DNA of 7,785 nucleotides from an uncultured Methylocystaceae bacterium (GTDB lineage Bacteria > Pseudomonadota > Alphaproteobacteria > Rhizobiales > Beijerinckiaceae): the NCBI GenBank assembly GCA_945956975.1, contig CAMFKC010000090.1:1-7785 (forward strand), given 5' to 3'. Below the pieces are notes generated by a model. That model saw only the letters and a program-made list of their open reading frames with translations. It was not told where the DNA came from and searched no databases. Positions 5,392-7,785 of this stretch are shown here, piece after piece. Each line of letters begins with the position of its first letter. Position 1 is the first letter of the stretch. A program made the position numbers and the translations under genes.

Positions 5392-6729
5392 TCATCCGGC
5401 TGCGATGGCGGCTTCCTCCGGCGTCTCTGGCGCTGTTCCCGCGTCGAGCGTCTTCCGCGCCCGGTCCTTGTCGAGCGCCCCGTCCCAGGCCGCAATCACG
5501 ACCGTCGCCACGCAATTGCCGATGAGATTGCCCAGCGCGCGGGCCATGCCGACGAACCAGTCGACCGACAGCACCAGCACGAGGCCGATCGCCGGGATCG
5601 CGGGCACGGCGTTGAGCGTCGCCGCCAGAATGACAATGGCCGAGCCCGGTACGCCGTGGGCGCCTTTCGACGTCACGAGCGAAATACCCAGCACCAGCAG
5701 CAACTCCCCGAACGACAGCGGCGTGTTGGTCGCTTGCGCGATGAAAACCACGGCCAGCGTCAGGTAGATCGAGAACGCGTCGAGGTTAAAGGAATAACCG
5801 GTGGGCACGACGAGGCCGACGACCTCTTCTTCGACGCCCATGGCTTCCAGCTTGCGCATGATCTGGGGAAGCACCGCGTCGGAGGAGGCGGTGGCCAGAA
5901 CGATCATCAGTTCCTCGCGGAAATAGCGCAGGAACTTGAATATGTTGAGCCCGACCATGCGCATCACGGCGCCAAGCACGACGATGACGAAGATCGCGAC
6001 AGCCACATAGAATAGCACGACCAGCGATACGAGTTGTTGAAGCGAACCCGCGCCGTATTTGCCCACGGTGAAGGCGACGGCGCCGAGCACGCCGAGCGGC
6101 GCGACGCGCACGATCAGTCCCATGGCGCGGAACAGAACGGTCGCGGTGGCGTCGACCAGCTTGACGACCGGCTTGCCGGGCTCGCCGACCAGCGCCAGCG
6201 CGACGCCGAAGATCACCGCGAAGAACAGCACCTGCAGCACGTCGTTGCGCGCGAAGGCGTCGAAGGCGGTGGATGGCACGATATTGAGCAGGAAGCCGCC
6301 GATGCCTTCTCCCTTCAGCTTGTGGGCATTGTCGGCGAAGCGTGTGAGGGCGGAGGCGTCGAGCTTGCTCGCGTCGATGTTCATGCCATGGCCGGGCCCG
6401 AACACCAGCGCGAGGATCACGCCGAGAGCCAGCGCGACTGTGGTCATGAGCTCGAAATAAATCAGAGCCTTGACGCCGACCCTGCCGACCTTGCGCAGGT
6501 CGCCGGCCCCTGCAATGCCGTGCACCACGACGCAGAACACGATCGGCGCGACGATCATCGAGACGAGCTTGAGAAAGACGTCGCTGAAGAATTTGAGGCC
6601 TTGGGCGAAGGACGGCGCGACGACGCCGAGCACGACGCCGAGAACGAGCATCGCCACGACCTGCGCGAACAGGGAGGTGTAGATCGGCTTTCTCCCGGCG
6701 CCCGGGACGGCGGCTGCTGCGGCGGTCAT
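5392..6729 (-). CDS. dctA: C4-dicarboxylate:cation symporter DctA (DAACS family)
   Basis: A 445-residue inner-membrane symporter of normal DctA length. Relatives import succinate, fumarate and malate with H+/Na+ and are built of eight helices and two re-entrant hairpins. Seen here: LVSMIVAPIVFCVVVHGIA (55-73), hairpin 1 serine motif ATASSDAVLPQIMRKLE (279-295), TM7 motif PTGYSFNLDAFSIYLTLA (309-326), hairpin 2 SKGAHGVPGS (354-363), and TM8 DWFVGMARALGNLIGN (390-405) with R397 and N401 for carboxylate binding. Odd points are NLDAF in place of the usual NLDGT, and SSDA in place of SSSES. These suggest a DctA subgroup, possibly with shifted substrate preference. The start is firm: AAGGAG lies 6 nt before the ATG, inside the leader predicted from a -24/-12 promoter. 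The HWE kinase follows downstream. Confidence 0.93.
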   Translation of the reverse strand: MTAAAAAVPGAGRKPIYTSLFAQVVAMLVLGVVLGVVAPSFAQGLKFFSDVFLKLVSMIVAPIVFCVVVHGIAGAGDLRKVGRVGVKALIYFELMTTVALALGVILALVFGPGHGMNIDASKLDASALTRFADNAHKLKGEGIGGFLLNIVPSTAFDAFARNDVLQVLFFAVIFGVALALVGEPGKPVVKLVDATATVLFRAMGLIVRVAPLGVLGAVAFTVGKYGAGSLQQLVSLVVLFYVAVAIFVIVVLGAVMRMVGLNIFKFLRYFREELMIVLATASSDAVLPQIMRKLEAMGVEEEVVGLVVPTGYSFNLDAFSIYLTLAVVFIAQATNTPLSFGELLLVLGISLVTSKGAHGVPGSAIVILAATLNAVPAIPAIGLVLVLSVDWFVGMARALGNLIGNCVATVVIAAWDGALDKDRARKTLDAGTAPETPEEAAIAAG

Positions 6730-6735
6730 GTGTCA

Positions 6736-6741
6736 CTCCTT
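6736..6741 (-). promoter_or_regulatory. Ribosome binding site of dctA
   Basis: AAGGAG (read leftward) with a 6-nt spacer to the ATG at 6729 is the best-matched Shine-Dalgarno in the window. It fixes the dctA start, since the nearest further in-frame start would cut into the first membrane helix region. Confidence 0.75.
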
Positions 6742-6764
6742 GGGCAACCCTCGGCCACAATAAA

Positions 6765-6780
6765 GCAAGGATCGGGCCGC
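6765..6780 (-). promoter_or_regulatory. Sigma-54 (-24/-12) promoter of dctA
   Basis: Read leftward the sequence is GCGGCCCGATCCTTGC followed by TTT. Against the consensus TGGCACG-N4-TTGCW it keeps the invariant GG (-24) and GC (-12) with the required 10 nt between, and also matches C, C, G and the whole TTGCT block. The mismatches are C for T before GG and C for A at the fifth position. Transcription would start near 6753, leaving a leader of about 24 nt that contains the AAGGAG site. Rhizobial dctA genes are known to use sigma-54 with the activator DctD. Which activator acts here is unknown; dctBD are not in the window. Confidence 0.65.
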
Positions 6781-6782
6781 AA

Positions 6783-6818
6783 GCTGCAAGGGTCCAGGGT
6801 GAGCGCCGGCATTGCAGC
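6783..6818. promoter_or_regulatory. Inverted repeat upstream of dctA, possible operator
   Basis: GCTGCAA (6783-6789) and TTGCAGC (6812-6818) form a perfect 7-bp inverted repeat with a 22-nt spacer, just upstream of the dctA -24 element and ahead of the divergent small gene. The centre lies about 48 bp before the predicted dctA transcription start, nearer than most sigma-54 enhancer sites. It could serve either gene or be chance. Confidence 0.3.
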
Positions 6819-6856
6819 CCATGCGCTTGGCGCCTAAATCTGGAGGCGAGGGAGCC

Positions 6857-7168
6857 ATGGCGTCGAAACAGGATCAGGACAAAGTCGAATTTCCGCGCGG
6901 CGAGATTGAAATCATCTCGCCCGGGCAGGACCCGTTTGGAGCGCAGCGCCGACGCAGTCCGTTTGAATTCGAGGGCGGCTCAGCGCAGCGAACCTACACG
7001 TTCCAGACGCGGCTCAGCGGCTTCGTAGGGCTCGTGTTCGCCGCCCTTGTCGCTAGCGCCCTCTTCGTCTTTGTCGCGGGCTTCCTCGCCGTGGTCGTCA
7101 GCATCGCCGTGGCGGTGGTCGCGGGGTTCATGCTGCGCAACAAGTTGAGGCGCTGGCTGGGACGCTGA
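6857..7168 (+). CDS. Small membrane protein of unknown function
   Basis: 103 residues from the ATG at 6857. I do not recognise a named family. Residues 1-50 are hydrophilic and charged (KQDQDKVEF, RGEIEIISPGQDPFG, QRRRSPFEFEGG), followed by a long hydrophobic block at about 55-93 rich in Val, Ala and Phe, long enough for two closely spaced membrane helices. It ends with a basic tail (RNKLRRWLGR). This suggests a small inner-membrane protein with both ends probably cytoplasmic. The frame is open upstream with a TTG at 6812 and an ATG at 6821, but GGAGG at 6842-6846 and a purine-rich GAGGGAG just before 6857 favour the ATG at 6857. It is divergent from dctA; their starts are 127 bp apart. Confidence 0.7.
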   Translation: MASKQDQDKVEFPRGEIEIISPGQDPFGAQRRRSPFEFEGGSAQRTYTFQTRLSGFVGLVFAALVASALFVFVAGFLAVVVSIAVAVVAGFMLRNKLRRWLGR

Positions 7169-7234
7169 ACCCGAAGCCTTTATTCGCGTTGGAGGAGCAT
7201 CGCGGCCACGGTTGAGGCCGCCATGGAGGCCCCG

Positions 7235-7483
7235 ATGAACCGCACCGGATTTCTCGCGCTGGCGATCCTGCCGGCTTTCGCCCTGTCCTTCGCCACCGAA
7301 GCCAACGCCAAGGGCTGTATAAAGGGCGCGATCGTCGGCGGCATCGCCGGCCATTTCGTCGGGCACGGCGTCGCGGGAGCGGCGGCGGGTTGCGTCGTCG
7401 GCCGGCACAACGCCAACGAAAAGGCGAAGCAGCGCGAGATGGAGCGCGCGCAGAAAACCGCGCCCGGCGACCGCAACCTGTAA
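7235..7483 (+). CDS. Small secreted glycine-zipper protein
   Basis: 82 residues. The N-terminus is a classical signal peptide: MNR, a hydrophobic core (FLALAILPAFALSF), then ATEANA with probable signal-peptidase I cleavage after ANA (about residue 21). The mature part begins KGCIKGAIVGGIAG and continues with Gly/Ala repeats of the G-x-x-x-G type up to CVVGRHN, the pattern of glycine-zipper proteins that insert in or lie against the outer membrane. Two cysteines flank this block and could form a disulphide in the periplasm. A charged tail follows (EKAKQREMERAQK). The ATG at 7235 is chosen because GGAGG (7225-7229) precedes it by 5 nt and it gives a clean signal peptide; the ATG at 7223 would add four residues (MEAP). 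It may share a transcript with the small membrane protein 66 nt upstream. Function is unknown. Confidence 0.72.
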   Translation: MNRTGFLALAILPAFALSFATEANAKGCIKGAIVGGIAGHFVGHGVAGAAAGCVVGRHNANEKAKQREMERAQKTAPGDRNL

Positions 7484-7487
7484 TTGC

Positions 7488-7785
7488 CTAGGCCAACTCC
7501 TCGGCGATCGCGCGGCGCACGTTCGGCAGGTCCGACATGCGCGCGCGATGCGTCATGACGCGCGGAATGCGGGAGACGTCGACGCCATCCGCCTCCAGCC
7601 ATTGCGCCAGCGTGAAGAGATAGGGGTCGGCGATCGTATAGGCGTCGCCCATCACCCAGGGCCCGCGCAGCATGTGCTCTTCCACAAGCGCGAACCCCTC
7701 TCCCACTGATTTCGGCACCATCCGCTTCATGTCCTCGAACGAAGACGGCTCGCTCGCCCAGCGGTAGTAGCGCATGCGATGGGCG
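7488..7785 (-). CDS. Glutathione S-transferase, C-terminal part
   Basis: The gene enters from the right edge; the frame is open through base 7785 and the Met at 7775 is probably internal. What is visible is the all-helical GST C-terminal domain: a VEEHMLRGPWVMGDAYTIADPY segment with the T-x-x-D N-capping box and hydrophobic staple before the buried core helix (YLFTLAQWLE), then VSRIPRVMTHRARMSDLPNVRRA, the usual 'P-x-v-x-x-h' ending. The glutathione-binding thioredoxin domain lies outside the window, so the class and catalytic residue (Ser, Cys or Tyr) cannot be stated. The shape resembles bacterial beta-class enzymes. Only 4 bp separate its stop from that of the convergent glycine-zipper gene. 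Confidence 0.85.
   Translation of the reverse strand, partial: AHRMRYYRWASEPSSFEDMKRMVPKSVGEGFALVEEHMLRGPWVMGDAYTIADPYLFTLAQWLEADGVDVSRIPRVMTHRARMSDLPNVRRAIAEELA

Noticed and set aside
6745..6758. A second -24/-12-like string close to the dctA start (TGGCCG...TTGC)
   Set aside because: The GG-to-GC spacing is 9 nt instead of the strictly required 10, and it would leave almost no leader.
6760..6789. Sigma-70-like pair TTGCAG-N18-CTTTAT before dctA
   Set aside because: It overlaps the better sigma-54 match and both boxes are imperfect; it cannot be excluded but is not needed.
6034..6837. + strand open frame of 267 codons opposite dctA
   Set aside because: His/Asp/Glu/Gly-rich antisense artefact of a membrane protein gene; it also crosses the dctA start and promoter.

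Overview
The window reads as chromosomal DNA of a high-GC alphaproteobacterium, most likely of the order Hyphomicrobiales (Rhizobiales). The reasons are the strong G/C third-position bias, a TIGR01459-type HAD hydrolase near ribF, an HWE-type sensor kinase, a short CheY-like receiver, and a DctA symporter behind a sigma-54-like promoter. The genus cannot be fixed from the sequence. I see no tRNA, rRNA, CRISPR array, transposase or phage gene, and no clear compositional break.

Left part (1-2024, + strand): the C-terminal third of a HAD-type hydrolase, a 12-TM MFS transporter and a PhnB/VOC-fold protein lie 26 and 34 nt apart and probably form one operon. Between the VOC gene and the convergent response regulator is a compact non-coding stretch (2025-2138). 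It holds two near-identical palindromes that also pair with each other, then a stem-loop with a T-rich tail that suits termination of the leftward gene.

Middle (2139-4311): a stand-alone CheY-like receiver (- strand) is divergent from a MaoC/(R)-hydratase-type protein (+), with about 200 bp between them. After another gene-poor gap comes ribF (bifunctional riboflavin kinase/FAD synthetase, GTG start). ribF converges on the next gene with only 11 bp between the stop codons.

Right part (4323-7785): dctA and, 97 nt downstream on the same strand, a PAS-HWE histidine kinase. dctA has a strong ribosome binding site and a good -24/-12 (sigma-54) match placed to give a leader of about 24 nt. That suggests nitrogen- or C4-dicarboxylate-responsive control, as known for rhizobial dctA. 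Divergent from dctA are two small + strand genes, a short membrane protein and a secreted glycine-zipper protein. The latter converges on the C-terminal part of a glutathione S-transferase that runs off the right edge.

Most of the window is ordinary core and accessory metabolism. The points most worth a second look are the sigma-54 promoter and possible operator upstream of dctA, the dctA-HWE kinase pairing, the atypical substrate-site motif in DctA, and the nested palindromic repeat. I found no convincing evidence of an entirely new system.
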